64,000 nt of DNA from Bradyrhizobium yuanmingense (GCF_900094575.1 NZ_FMAE01000001.1:1035764-1099763), one strand, 5' to 3'; positions 1-9,618 are shown, numbered from the stretch's first letter. The notes: a model not told the origin generated them from the sequence alone. Made by a program: numbers and translations.

Positions 1-81
1 AAGTCACCGGCACCGCGCCGGTTGACGCCAATGCCGCATTCGCGAGAGCTTGACCGTAGCAACGACGGCCAGGACCACACG
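1..81. repeat. Left part of a split dispersed repeat (copy A, left)
   Basis: This segment matches the stretch at about 47680-47758 almost base for base in its second half (GAGCTTGACCGTAGCAACGA, then the 14-bp core). The match stops exactly after GCCAGGACCACACG, where element DNA begins. The rest of the same repeat resumes at 17451. The repeat continues leftward out of the window. No coding function is evident. Confidence 0.8.
68..81 (+). other. attL core of the integrated element
   Basis: GCCAGGACCACACG occurs here, at 17451-17464 and at 47745-47758. To the left of this copy the sequence matches the intact repeat near 47.7 kb. To the right it diverges (TCTATATTTT against GTTTTGCCGT). The integrase gene starts about 200 bases inward. 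This is the pattern expected of an attachment core duplicated by site-specific integration. Confidence 0.8.
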
Positions 82-123
82 TCTATATTTTGGCATTCGG
101 TGAAACACGCCGAAACTAAGAAT

Positions 124-145
124 GTGCTTTAAAACAAGCACTTTT
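124..145 (+). terminator. Terminator-like hairpin just inside attL
   Basis: GTGCTT and AAGCAC form a perfect 6-bp stem around a TAAAAC loop, followed by TTTT. It lies between attL and the integrase. It could insulate the integrase from readthrough or be part of an integrase arm-site region. The stem is short, so this is tentative. Confidence 0.4.
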
Positions 146-282
146 CGACTACCCTGATGCGGGCTGTTTCAGCGGGCTTCACCAAAACAAGGGCCCGGCC
201 CTAAGACTTTCAGCGTCCGCACGACAAACTGAAAGCCTCGAAGCCGAGCCCTTTGGTCCCAAGCCTTAGGAGCCGAAACCAG

Positions 283-1686
283 ATGGATACTACCACTGTC
301 CCCTCCCCCGCCGGCAAGCGGGGCCGCAATAGCAGCGTCATTCTGACCGACCGGCTGTGCGAGAGGCGAGTCGCCCAGCGGACGAAGTTTTACGACCGCA
401 AATGCCCCGGCCTCTACGTGAGCATCACGACCGCCCGGGTTGCGACCTTCTCCTTCAAGTTCACCGACAGGCAGACCGGCAAGCAGCGCACCGGCTGGCT
501 GGGCCTCTACAATCCGGAGACTTTCACGGTGGAGGACGCCCGCAGCAAGGTCTACGGCCTCAAGGCCATGGGCGGCGACGCCCTCGCCGAGACCTTCCGG
601 GACCAGAAGGCCACGAAGGCCAAGCGCGGCAAGACCGTCGCTGAGATCATCGACGAGCGCATCAAATGGATGCAGACGCCGGTCAAGAAGCCGGACGGCG
701 AAATGCGGCCGCGGCTGGAAAGCTGGGAGAACACGGCGAGCCATCTCAACCGCTTTCTCCGCCCCCGCCTCGGCAAGAAGCTGGCCATGGAGGTCACCAA
801 GCACGACATCGCCACGTTGTCGAACGACATTGTGGCAGGCAAGTTCGGCAAGCCCTCCGTCAGCAACGCCCGCCATATGCGGAAAGCAGCCTCCGGCCTG
901 TTCAACTGGGCCGCAGAGGCAGGGCGCGACTACGTGACTGCCAGCCCCTGCGTAAATCTGCCCAAGCTCGACCCGGAGCATCCCCGCACCCGCGTCCTGT
1001 CCGAAGACGAGATCAGGACCTTCTGGCATGGGCTGGATCGCGACGACCTCCCCTATGACCGCCGGACCCGGTTGGCGCTCAAGTTCGAGTTGGTCACGAT
1101 GCTCCGCTCACGCGAGTTGCTCGGCGCGCAGCGAGATGAGCTGTTCGACCTCGACGGCGAGCATCCGCGCTTCGATGTCCCGCTCAAGCGGGTTAAGAAG
1201 CGGCGGGTGATCCAGCAGCCACTCTCTGATCTGGCGATCGAGATCATCAATGAGGCCCTGGCCTCGGCTGATCAGCAGTTTGTCTTCGAGAGTCCCATGT
1301 ACAAGGGCCAGCCGATCCACCGCAAGGCTATGGCTGATGCGCTGCGCGGCACCAAACACGAGAAGAACAAGGATAAGACCAAGACCGCCGGCCTCTGCGA
1401 GCTGCTTGGCCTGAGGCGGTTCACGCCGCACGATTTGAGGCGGACGGCGGCAACGCTCGCGGGCGACCTGGGCTTTGACGATTCCGCCATTGCCAAGTGC
1501 CTCGATCATGCCGCCAGCAAGAAATCGGAGCAGATCGTGCCGACCGTTACCGGCAAGGTCTACAATCACTCCAAGCGGATGAAGGAGAAGCGCGCAGTGT
1601 TGGATGGTGTTGCCAGTGAGCTGCGGCGGATCATCGGCAAGCCGGTAAAACCCGCCGCGCAGGCAGGGCTGATGCTCGCGGCTTGA
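283..1686 (+). CDS. Tyrosine-type site-specific integrase (P4-like)
   Basis: The 467-residue protein is predicted to catalyse integration and excision of the surrounding element. The N-terminus fits the arm-binding DUF4102-like domain of P4-type integrases (FYDRKCPGLYVSI, then a TFSFKF beta hairpin). The catalytic domain shows the first Arg in TMLRSRELLG, the HxxR box in HDLRRTAATL, the second His in LDHAAS and the nucleophilic Tyr in KVYNHSKR. I chose the ATG at 283 because AGGAG lies about 11 bases upstream; an upstream TTG at 253 is in frame but has no better ribosome site. It lies just inside attL and reads inward, the usual arrangement. All catalytic residues are present, so it is probably functional. 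Confidence 0.93.
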   Translation: MDTTTVPSPAGKRGRNSSVILTDRLCERRVAQRTKFYDRKCPGLYVSITTARVATFSFKFTDRQTGKQRTGWLGLYNPETFTVEDARSKVYGLKAMGGDALAETFRDQKATKAKRGKTVAEIIDERIKWMQTPVKKPDGEMRPRLESWENTASHLNRFLRPRLGKKLAMEVTKHDIATLSNDIVAGKFGKPSVSNARHMRKAASGLFNWAAEAGRDYVTASPCVNLPKLDPEHPRTRVLSEDEIRTFWHGLDRDDLPYDRRTRLALKFELVTMLRSRELLGAQRDELFDLDGEHPRFDVPLKRVKKRRVIQQPLSDLAIEIINEALASADQQFVFESPMYKGQPIHRKAMADALRGTKHEKNKDKTKTAGLCELLGLRRFTPHDLRRTAATLAGDLGFDDSAIAKCLDHAASKKSEQIVPTVTGKVYNHSKRMKEKRAVLDGVASELRRIIGKPVKPAAQAGLMLAA

Positions 1687-1898
1687 CCAACCCGCCGATC
1701 TTGGACGATTGCAACCGGGCGGCGCACCTCGCCGCCCGCCCTCGGAACAGTGGCGAGCCGTTAGCTCGGAAGCGGCCGGCCGACAGAGTCCACCCCCCTC
1801 TAACTCGGAAGAGCCGGTGGAAATCGAGAATTACCGCTGGACTCGGACACCCGCTCTGGTCGTAGCATGAGGCTGCCGCAAGCGGAGGACGGGATTTC

Positions 1899-2315
1899 AT
1901 GGTCACGATTGCAGAAGGCGTGGCTGCCGCCACGACCGGATTGAACTTCGCGAAAGATTTGCTCGGTCTAAAAAAGATCTACGAGGATGCCGAATTAAAG
2001 CTCAACATCGCCAGTTTGAACGAAGCGCTCGCGAAAGCGAAGACCGCGCTATCGGATGCCGAGAAACTCTTGCGCGCAAAAGACACAGAGATCGCGGAGC
2101 TAAAGAAGAATTTCGAGTTCAGAGGGACGCTAATCGAAATGCGCGGTTATAAGTACGAAAAGGGTGCGGACGGAAAACCCACCGGCTTCGCGTTCTGTCA
2201 GCGGTGCGAGCAAGAAGGAAAACTCCACCGGTTAACCAAATCGCACCGGCCACAGTATTTCACCTGTCCTAACTGCGCTCGGGACTTCAAGGGTGGCGTC
2301 ACGCAGTATCGGTGA
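1899..2315 (+). CDS. Coiled-coil and zinc-ribbon protein, function unknown
   Basis: The 138-residue protein has two visible parts. Residues about 25-70 are a charged alanine-rich helix likely to form a coiled coil. The C-terminus carries a CxxC...CxxC pair (CQRC and CPNC) spaced like a zinc ribbon. GGAGG precedes the ATG. It lies between the integrase and the SIR2 defence gene on the same strand, so it may be element cargo or a partner of the latter, but nothing in the sequence proves this. No signal peptide or membrane segment is seen. I do not recognise a named family. Confidence 0.7.
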   Translation: MVTIAEGVAAATTGLNFAKDLLGLKKIYEDAELKLNIASLNEALAKAKTALSDAEKLLRAKDTEIAELKKNFEFRGTLIEMRGYKYEKGADGKPTGFAFCQRCEQEGKLHRLTKSHRPQYFTCPNCARDFKGGVTQYR

Positions 2316-2456
2316 TTTGGATATTAGGCGATCACACCCGCGCGCCGTGTCAATTTTGCTTCGATTCGGGAAGCAGAAGTTGCCAAGGGCCCCCCGCACG
2401 CTGGCTGCCTCAATCCCGAGTTTTCCTGCTTGTTTATAGTGCACGATTGAAAACTC

Positions 2457-5400
2457 ATGCAATTTATCGCTAACGGGCCCGATATTCCCGACTCCCTCTT
2501 GCAAGCACATGAAGAAGGCCGGGTTGTATTTTTCTGCGGAGCGGGAATTTCCTATCCTGCTGGCTTGCCGGGATTCAAAGGCTTGGTAGACGACGTCTAC
2601 AAACGTGTAGGCATCAGCCGCTTGGCTATTGAACAGGACGCCTACGATCGCAATCAATTCGATGCCACTCTCGATCTGTTGGAGCGCCGACTCCCTGGAA
2701 ATCGGATCGCTGTTCGACAGAAGCTGATGGAAGCTTTGAAACCCAATTGGCGCCGCAAAGGCGCCACCGATACTCATGACGCGCTTCTTGAATTAGCTCG
2801 TTGCCGTGATGGCTCGCTCCGTCTTGTGACCACAAATTTTGACCGCATATTTGAGCGAGTGGGAAAACGCCCCGGTAAAGCCTTTGAGCCCTACGCCGCT
2901 CCCATGCTCCCTATACCGAAAAACAGCCGATGGAATGGCTTAGTCTATCTGCACGGCTTGCTACCGCTTAAACCGGACGATACCTCTCTTCACCGACTGG
3001 TACTAACTAGTGGCGATTTTGGCCTTGCATACCTGACTGAACGATGGGCGGCTCGTTTTGTCGGCGAGTTGTTTCGAAACTATATCGTTTGCTTCGTCGG
3101 ATACAGCATCAACGATCCGGTCTTGCGTTACATGATGGACGCGCTGGCTGCTGATCGGCTGCTCGGCGAATTTACGCCGCAAGCGTACGCTTTTGGCGAT
3201 TATGAGACCGGACACGAGCACGCAAAGACGGTAGAATGGGCTGCTAAGGGTGTCACGCCCATCCTTTACGAAGTCCGTGCGGGCAGTCACTCGGCGTTGC
3301 ACGACACCCTAAAATCGTGGGCAGCCACCTATCGCGGTGGCACACTAGGCAAGGAGCAGATTGTCGTTGCGCACGCTCTTGCACGTCCTTCTGGTAGCAC
3401 TCGGCAAGACGACTTCGTAGGTCGAATGCTCTGGGCACTATCGGACGAGTCGGGGATGCCAGCGAAGAGATTCGCAGACTTCAATCCCGTGCCGACGCTC
3501 GAATGGTTGGAGGCGTTCTCAGATCAACGCTACCTGCACCGCGACCTACCCCGCTTCGGGGTTCCGCCGCGCCAAGATGTGGATGATAAGCTCCGCTTCA
3601 GCTTGATCCAGCGCCCTGCGCCTTATCGGTACGCACCACTGATGACACTAGTGTCCGGTGGCGCTGGCGGCAGCCAATGGGACGATGTGATGTTCCATCT
3701 AGCCCGATGGTTGGCCCGCCATTTGAACGATCCCGGATTGATCCTTTGGGTAGCACAGCGCGGCGGGCAATTGCACGAGCGCTGGGCGTGGCAGATCGAA
3801 CATCAATTGAACCATTTTGCCCAGTTACTTCGTGAGGGACGGATCGCCGAACTAGACGATATCCGCGCTCAGTCGCCCAATGCCATTCCCGGTCCGCTCT
3901 TACAGATTGTCTGGCGGCTACTTCTTACAGGGCACGTGAAAGCGACATGGCGCGACCTAGACTTTTACCGCTGGAAAGATCGGCTGAAACGCGACGGACT
4001 GACAACAGCGCTGCGGCTCCAACTGCGCGAGCTACTGTCGCCGAAAGTGAAGTTGAAAAAGCCTTTCCGGTGGGGATCAGAAGAGGACGCGGGGGAGCCG
4101 ACCAGTATTAAGCAGCTCGTGGACTGGGAGCTTGTGCTCGCTGCTGACCACGTCAGATCGTCCATTCGTGACCTGACAGACGATCAATGGCGAGGCGCGT
4201 TGCCCACCCTTTTGGATGATCTTCAGCAGTTACTTCGCGACGCCCTGGACTTACTGCGGGAGCTGGGCGAAGCCGACGACCGAGATGACCGTTCGTTCTG
4301 GGATCTACCATCGGTCACGCCACATTGGCAGAACCGGGGCTTCCGCGACTGGGTGATCTTGATCGAATTGTTGCGTGATGCATGGGTTGAAGCCTACAAA
4401 TCCACACCTGATCGCGCCCGGTCTACAGCCGCCGCCTGGTTCAACATACCTTATCCAACATTCAAGCGATTAGCGTTGTTTGCAGCCAGTCATAATGACG
4501 CTGTCGATTCTGAGACGTGGGTCCGGTGGTTAGTATCAGATGATCAATGGTGGCTCTGGTCCGGGGGGACGAAGCGCGAAACGATGAGATTACTCGTGCT
4601 TCAAGGATCGACGCTTTCGCCGGAAGCTAGAGAAACACTAGAAACGGCAATTTTAGCCGGACCGCCGCGTAAAATGTATCGAGAGGGCCTCGCGCCTGAG
4701 GATTGGGACTCAATAGTAGAGGACGCAATTTGGCTACGTCTTGCCAAGCTCCGCGAGGGCGGCAGTGCGCTAGGGCAAGACGCATCCTTGCGTCTCGACA
4801 GCTTGACGGTCGCAGAGCCTCGTCGCCGGCTTGCAAGCAACGAACGGGACGAATTTTCGCACTGGATGAGTGGGACGGGGGATCCCGACTTTGAATCAAG
4901 GCGGAGGATCGACATAGCCCCTCGTAAACGGGCAGATCTCGTCCAATGGCTCAAGCACGCACAGCCAAAGACGTCTTCCCTTTATGATGAAGACACATGG
5001 TTAGATGTCTGCCGAACTCGGTTCTTTCATAGCCTACTTGCCTTATGCGACCTGGCCAATGAGGGTATTTGGCCTGTTGCACGTTGGCGAGAAGCGCTCC
5101 AAGCATGGAGTGACGCAAATTTACTGTCGCGGTCGTGGCGATATGGGGCGCCGTTAGTGCAAAGGATGCCTGACGAAACCATGCGGGAAATCTCTCATAG
5201 CCTCACGTGGTGGATGAGGGCAGTCTCGAAGAGCGCTGCCCCACATGAGGGAATTCTGCTCGACCTTTGTAAACGCTCACTTGCAATGCCCTCAAACTCC
5301 GATGCAGATGGCAAGGATCCAGGCAATGAGCCGGTAACGGACGCCATCAATCACCCGGTCGGTCACGTCGCAGAAGCACTGCTTGACCTTTGGTTCGAAC

Positions 5401-6266
5401 GCAAACCCAACGACAATGAAGGGCTACCTCACGACATCGAGCCGCTTTTCACAGCGATGTGCGAGGTCGGAGTGGTGCGCTTTCGGCACGGACGCGTGCT
5501 ACTCGCGTCACGTTTGATCGCATTATTTCGGGTGGATCGCCCATGGACCGAGAAGTATCTGCTGCCACATTTTGACTGGGATCGTAATCCGATTGAAGCA
5601 AGGTCAGCCTGGGAAGGATTTCTCTGGTCACCTCGGCTGTACCGACCACTTCTTATTGCCTTCAAACGACAATTCCTGTCCACGGCACACCACTTTGAAA
5701 GTCTTGGCGATCACGGCCGACAATATGCGGCATTTCTCACCTACGCCGCCTTGGACCCGGCGGACGGCTACACGTCCGAAGATTTCCAAGATGCAGTTGG
5801 CGCTTTGCCTGCAGAGGGCTTGTTAGAGGTGGTGCAGGCCCTCACGCAAGCGCTCGGCGGTGCTGGTGCGCAGCGGGAGGATTATTGGAAAAATCGAATT
5901 CAGCCGTTCTGGCAACAAATCTGGCCCAAGTCGCGCGACCTCGCGTCGGGTAGTATTTCCGAGTCGCTCGCAATTATGTGTGTTGCGGGGGAAGATATCT
6001 TTCCCTCCGTGCTGGCAGTTGTCGCCGACTGGCTGGGTCCGATCGAACATCCCCACTATGCAGTGCATCGGCTTCATACAACTGGGCTGTGCACGCGCTT
6101 TCCAGAGGCTGCGCTACGCTTGCTCGCCGCAATCTTGTCGGATCAGTTCTGGGCACCCACAGATCTAAGAGATTGCTTGGATGCCATAGGACAGGCCAAG
6201 CCTTCTTTGCGCAGCGACTATCGATATCAGCGGCTAACTGAGTACGCACGACGGCGCAACCATTAG
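2457..6266 (+). CDS. dsr1: Anti-phage defence-associated sirtuin (Dsr1-type, SIR2 N-terminal domain)
   Basis: The 1269-residue cytosolic protein begins with a SIR2-type NAD-binding domain (about residues 15-290). It has the GAGIS loop at 28-32, the TTNFD motif with Asn127, and the YLHG motif with His166, the pair used by defence sirtuins to hydrolyse NAD. The remaining ~950 residues form a large helical region without recognisable enzyme motifs, as in the Dsr1/Dsr2 proteins that sense phage components and trigger NAD depletion. Size and architecture fit Dsr1; assignment to Dsr1 rather than another SIR2 defence family is from memory of the family. No strong ribosome site precedes the ATG. It is the largest gene of the element, lies just after the integrase in the usual cargo position, and is visibly less GC-rich than the core chromosome. 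Confidence 0.82.
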   Translation: MQFIANGPDIPDSLLQAHEEGRVVFFCGAGISYPAGLPGFKGLVDDVYKRVGISRLAIEQDAYDRNQFDATLDLLERRLPGNRIAVRQKLMEALKPNWRRKGATDTHDALLELARCRDGSLRLVTTNFDRIFERVGKRPGKAFEPYAAPMLPIPKNSRWNGLVYLHGLLPLKPDDTSLHRLVLTSGDFGLAYLTERWAARFVGELFRNYIVCFVGYSINDPVLRYMMDALAADRLLGEFTPQAYAFGDYETGHEHAKTVEWAAKGVTPILYEVRAGSHSALHDTLKSWAATYRGGTLGKEQIVVAHALARPSGSTRQDDFVGRMLWALSDESGMPAKRFADFNPVPTLEWLEAFSDQRYLHRDLPRFGVPPRQDVDDKLRFSLIQRPAPYRYAPLMTLVSGGAGGSQWDDVMFHLARWLARHLNDPGLILWVAQRGGQLHERWAWQIEHQLNHFAQLLREGRIAELDDIRAQSPNAIPGPLLQIVWRLLLTGHVKATWRDLDFYRWKDRLKRDGLTTALRLQLRELLSPKVKLKKPFRWGSEEDAGEPTSIKQLVDWELVLAADHVRSSIRDLTDDQWRGALPTLLDDLQQLLRDALDLLRELGEADDRDDRSFWDLPSVTPHWQNRGFRDWVILIELLRDAWVEAYKSTPDRARSTAAAWFNIPYPTFKRLALFAASHNDAVDSETWVRWLVSDDQWWLWSGGTKRETMRLLVLQGSTLSPEARETLETAILAGPPRKMYREGLAPEDWDSIVEDAIWLRLAKLREGGSALGQDASLRLDSLTVAEPRRRLASNERDEFSHWMSGTGDPDFESRRRIDIAPRKRADLVQWLKHAQPKTSSLYDEDTWLDVCRTRFFHSLLALCDLANEGIWPVARWREALQAWSDANLLSRSWRYGAPLVQRMPDETMREISHSLTWWMRAVSKSAAPHEGILLDLCKRSLAMPSNSDADGKDPGNEPVTDAINHPVGHVAEALLDLWFERKPNDNEGLPHDIEPLFTAMCEVGVVRFRHGRVLLASRLIALFRVDRPWTEKYLLPHFDWDRNPIEARSAWEGFLWSPRLYRPLLIAFKRQFLSTAHHFESLGDHGRQYAAFLTYAALDPADGYTSEDFQDAVGALPAEGLLEVVQALTQALGGAGAQREDYWKNRIQPFWQQIWPKSRDLASGSISESLAIMCVAGEDIFPSVLAVVADWLGPIEHPHYAVHRLHTTGLCTRFPEAALRLLAAILSDQFWAPTDLRDCLDAIGQAKPSLRSDYRYQRLTEYARRRNH

Positions 6267-6371
6267 CTCAAGGAATTCTGAGGCTATGCGCTGCTGCGCT
6301 GATAAGAGTCTCCGGCGATCGAATTGATCAGGCTTACCGCTCCTCTTGTACACCAATCGGAGCGAGAGACC

Positions 6372-6758
6372 CTAAACCCAGCCGCCCAACCATCCTGCGC
6401 GTTTGGTCGTCTTGAGCGGTTGCGGTACGAGCGGCTGCGGCCCTGGTCCCTGCATCTCGCCAACCTTCCAGTTTTGCGGCTTCGCCTCACACCGCGGCGG
6501 CCGGATCCCTAGCGGCTTCGCTTCGACCTGGGCCACGGGACCCAGCAAGTCGCGATCCGGATAAAACCGGGTGCCTTGCATCATCTCGGTGGTGAGCCGG
6601 CAGAGCGTGTCGGCCGGCAAGTTTTTGCGGTCCTGTGCGAATTCGAACAGGTCGTCCGGAGCAATGCCGACGTCCTTTGCCAAGCGAGCGTAGTCGATTT
6701 TTTCGACGCGAGCCGCCGCGACTTGGCGAAGAAGCTCCGTGCCGGTGATTTCAGTCAT
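6372..6758 (-). CDS. Hypothetical protein of the phage-like gene trio
   Basis: The 128-residue protein starts with a helical segment resembling a small helix-turn-helix (YARLAKDVGIAPDDLFEFAQ), followed by a basic proline-rich tail ending in tryptophan/glycine. GGAGAGG precedes its ATG, which overlaps the stop of the prohead-protease-like gene by four bases (ATGA), so the two are translationally coupled. I do not recognise the family. The context suggests a small phage or satellite accessory protein, possibly DNA-binding. Confidence 0.6.
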   Translation of the reverse strand: MTEITGTELLRQVAAARVEKIDYARLAKDVGIAPDDLFEFAQDRKNLPADTLCRLTTEMMQGTRFYPDRDLLGPVAQVEAKPLGIRPPRCEAKPQNWKVGEMQGPGPQPLVPQPLKTTKRAGWLGGWV

Positions 6759-7489
6759 TGTACCTCTCCTGACGTTGCATTGATCGCATCGACCAAGGTT
6801 CTGAACTCAGTTTTCGGTCGTGGCCTTGTCGGCGCATTTACCGGTGTTGGCCTAGAGCGCGCCAAGTCGCACACGGATCGTTTGTCGGGACCCGCGACGG
6901 TTTGGGGAGGCGCAACTTGAGCGGCATTCATGACCCGCAAGGCCGCGACAACGCCCTGCGCACAAATAATTCCGCGCTTGACGATGTCATAGAACTCGAC
7001 TGCCGCTGACTGCCGATAACGATACAGGACCACCGCGGCGGGATTGGCCGGAACATTGGTCAGGGTGATTTCGTCCAGCGTGGCGCAGGTGACGAGGGCG
7101 TGAAAACTCTCGCGATCATTGACCTCCCGAAGCTGATAGCCGTGGATCGTCGCGGCGATACTGAAATGGGTGCACCGTTTTGCATCTTCGTCGCGAACCA
7201 GCGCGCGCACGTGCAAACCTTCGTCGGTGCCGCGGATTTCCAGCACTTCGCCAGCCGGGCGGCCGTGGCGATACAACAGTGGAATGTCGGACTTGAATGG
7301 CAGCCAGCAATGAGGGGCGAACTTGGTGCGTTCGTGGTCGATTACTGTCGGCGCCGCAAAGCCTTCGAAGATCCAGTCGCCCTCGACGGGCGGTAGAGGT
7401 GCGGTTGGCGAGCAATGCGCGGGCGCGATCCGATAATTGCGCGCGAGGCGTTTCAGTTCGAGCCGCATCCGGATTGCTTCGCCGCTCAT
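6755..7489 (-). CDS. HK97-type prohead-protease-like protein
   Basis: The 244-residue protein resembles phage capsid maturation proteases. PLLYRHGRPAGEV carries the candidate catalytic His (residue 75), and THFSIAATIHGY carries the candidate Ser (about 110). These are followed by a TLDEITLTNVPANP segment that matches the conserved 'evSlt..PaNp' block of the family. In tailed phages this enzyme cleaves scaffold and capsid protein. The ATG at 7489 overlaps the upstream stop by four bases and is preferred over an in-frame GTG at 7495. No major capsid or portal gene is next to it, so it may be repurposed by a satellite or be a remnant. The C-terminal ~80 residues are unassigned. Confidence 0.65.
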   Translation of the reverse strand: MSGEAIRMRLELKRLARNYRIAPAHCSPTAPLPPVEGDWIFEGFAAPTVIDHERTKFAPHCWLPFKSDIPLLYRHGRPAGEVLEIRGTDEGLHVRALVRDEDAKRCTHFSIAATIHGYQLREVNDRESFHALVTCATLDEITLTNVPANPAAVVLYRYRQSAAVEFYDIVKRGIICAQGVVAALRVMNAAQVAPPQTVAGPDKRSVCDLARSRPTPVNAPTRPRPKTEFRTLVDAINATSGEVQ

Positions 7490-7728
7490 TCGCACGCCCT
7501 CCGGCGGATTTCAGCGATGCGCTTCTTGATTGCAAGCATCTGCGCTTCGAGCGCGTCCCGTTCCGCAGCCAGAGCTTCGAGCTTGGCAGCGGACGGCGGC
7601 GGCCCGGCTTCCTTCAGGACGTCGGCGAACATCTCCGCCATATCGGGCGACAAGCGCCCAACGCGTGCTGGATATGCGCCCCCGGTCAAAACGGCGCCTT
7701 TGCGGATCCTGGATCTGTCTGGTGACAT
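7486..7728 (-). CDS. Small coiled-coil protein, first gene of the protease trio
   Basis: The 80-residue protein has a basic N-terminus and a C-terminal helix rich in Ala, Glu and Lys (KLEALAAERDALEAQMLAIK) likely to form a coiled coil. The ATG at 7728 is preferred because GGGAGG lies about 7 bases before it; the longer open frame to 7776 lacks such a site. Its stop overlaps the protease-like gene by ATGA. Position beside a prohead-protease-like gene would suit a scaffold-like or other small phage protein, but that is inference from context only. Confidence 0.6.
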   Translation of the reverse strand: MSPDRSRIRKGAVLTGGAYPARVGRLSPDMAEMFADVLKEAGPPPSAAKLEALAAERDALEAQMLAIKKRIAEIRRRACE

Positions 7729-8084
7729 GTGGGCGCCTCCCGTGGGCGCGCGATCCGGCGTGCGCCGCGATTGCATGACGGGTAAGCCTTGCGACTCCGG
7801 TCGCGTCAGGATCCTGCCGGATCAGGCGGGATGTCAAGGCGGTTGCCCGAGCTGCATCTCGGCAGGGCCGTTGGGATCAACAGAGGGCCTCCTGGAAGCT
7901 CACGGAGCCGCTGCAAACCGCGGTCTTATGGCCGCAGATGCGTTTCCCGCAAACGGGCAGCGGGGTGGAGCCTACGTCAGACGGGCGCACAATATCGTCG
8001 GAAACCACGGAAAACAGAGGACGCTCGGTGCAGTTCGGTGCAAAACTGGAGGGCGCTCAGTCCGCCGAGGTCGGCTAATGCGCC
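7729..8084. other. Intergenic stretch, no feature recognised
   Basis: This lies between the start of the coiled-coil gene and the 3' end of the DUF2235 gene. Short open frames here lack convincing start signals. The promoter of the minus-strand trio should lie in its left part. Confidence 0.4.
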
Positions 8085-9257
8085 TTACCCGTTTCTATGA
8101 ATGGGTATCTCTTTCAAGCTCTTAAATACGTCCGAGAACAAAGGATCAAACCATTGTTGAACATCGCTGTCCTTAGGACAGCCATCCGGAATTCGAGGCT
8201 CGTAAAGTATTGATTTGCCCTTCCACTCGACGTGATATTTGAGAAGTTCGAAATGAATGGGGTGCACATGATCCTCTCGCGCGACTGAACGTATTTTCTT
8301 TGTGCCGCTTATCTTGGCGTTGCGATTAACTACAAAGTTTTTATTTTGGATGTCGTTACGCACGGTTTGCGTCAGCCGATCAACAGACTCTGGAATAAGC
8401 GCAACTTCGCCAATCCTCTCAAGAAACTTCGCCATGGTGAGCAAAGCAACTCGGGACAAGAAATCCTTTTTGTAGCCCCCGCCGACGTCTGCGTGGACCC
8501 CTGGCAACCATATCTCGCGCAGCTCACATGTGCCGTTGAAAGCGAACCGACGCGGCGGAAATTCCGCACGGTTCTCGTGCATACTCAACAAGTGAACAAT
8601 CGACGAAACATTCGAAGCGGGCTTCTGATCTCGCGCGATGAGATGTTCCCCTATGTCACGATCAAAGGGGCCAGTTACGGTGTCGAATAGTCCCATGAAC
8701 TTGATCTTGGGCGCTTCGTGGAAAACCTGGTCGCTCTCACATTGTTCGGCCAAGTTCTTCTTAAGGTCTTCAATCGCTCGGTAGTATTGTGTGTCATCTT
8801 CTTTCTCTGAGACTGCAATGAAGTCTCTCCACATTCGGTCCAGGTGCGTCAAAAATCCCGATTTCAGTATCCCAAAGTCCGAAATGAGTCTTGAAAAAAT
8901 ACGCGCTGCCGCAGCGCCGCGCGAGAAACCAATCAGAATGATTTCATCACCTACACGGTAGTTCGCAACGAGATTTACATACGCACGCAAAACCAACTGA
9001 TCGAGATTGTCGCCGAAGATATACTGCGTTTTCCGAAGCAAGATTTCGCTAAAAATCGAGGCCGCGCTCACAGTGAACTTTGTTCCAACTCCCGGAAGAT
9101 AAAATGTGACCTGCGTCGATATCTCATTTCCTTCTTGCTTGTGATCGGCAATCAGTTGATTGATAGCGTAGACGTTAGAACACGTCTCGGTCTCAGAAAT
9201 AATTTCAGTGGCGTCATTTGCGGTACCGTCCATCAAGAAAATCATTGTCTTCGACAT
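8085..9257 (-). CDS. DUF2235 alpha/beta-hydrolase (Tle1-like phospholipase fold)
   Basis: The 390-residue protein opens with FLMDGTAND, the DUF2235 hallmark. It has a GFSRGAAAAR nucleophile elbow (catalytic Ser), a GLFDTV motif (Asp) and a PGVHADVGGGY motif (His), giving a full hydrolase triad. DUF2235 domains occur in type VI lipase effectors (Tle1) and in stand-alone proteins of unknown role. No VgrG, PAAR or immunity gene is adjacent, and no signal peptide is seen. A strong GGAGGGAG site precedes the ATG. The gene is clearly AT-richer than its neighbours, suggesting separate acquisition as cargo. A defence role is possible but unproven. Confidence 0.8.
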   Translation of the reverse strand: MSKTMIFLMDGTANDATEIISETETCSNVYAINQLIADHKQEGNEISTQVTFYLPGVGTKFTVSAASIFSEILLRKTQYIFGDNLDQLVLRAYVNLVANYRVGDEIILIGFSRGAAAARIFSRLISDFGILKSGFLTHLDRMWRDFIAVSEKEDDTQYYRAIEDLKKNLAEQCESDQVFHEAPKIKFMGLFDTVTGPFDRDIGEHLIARDQKPASNVSSIVHLLSMHENRAEFPPRRFAFNGTCELREIWLPGVHADVGGGYKKDFLSRVALLTMAKFLERIGEVALIPESVDRLTQTVRNDIQNKNFVVNRNAKISGTKKIRSVAREDHVHPIHFELLKYHVEWKGKSILYEPRIPDGCPKDSDVQQWFDPLFSDVFKSLKEIPIHRNG

Positions 9258-9618
9258 GCTTTCTCCCTCCGGCAGCCGATCCTCTCGTAAAAGTTGCGCG
9301 ACCGCAAGCTAAGTAAGCTAGCGACGGCAGCCTTTTTTGTTGTTCCCTCGCTCGGGCGCGAATAGACGGAGGACTATATACATCGAGAGCGACAAGGGCT
9401 CTGACCCTCTCGACCGTCCGCAACTCGCGCTACCTTGGCCGCGGCACGATACTCGGTGTCGCACAGCGGACCTGGCACGGATTCCGCTCCTGCCGATCCG
9501 CCCAAAGCGTGACGTTATACGTACCGCGTACCAACCGGAAATTGGACGCGGTCAAAGGGAAGGAGCCGCTCCGTTCGCCGGGCAGGCCGGAGGTAAACAT
9601 CCTCCCCCCTGATCGCAG
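9258..9618. other. Intergenic stretch, no feature recognised
   Basis: This lies between the DUF2235 gene and the 3' end of the resolvase. No credible gene or repeat was seen. The DUF2235 promoter should lie in the left part. Confidence 0.4.

Noticed and set aside
1..282. tRNA gene as the integration target
   Set aside because: No cloverleaf sequence was found at either border; the target is the dispersed repeat.
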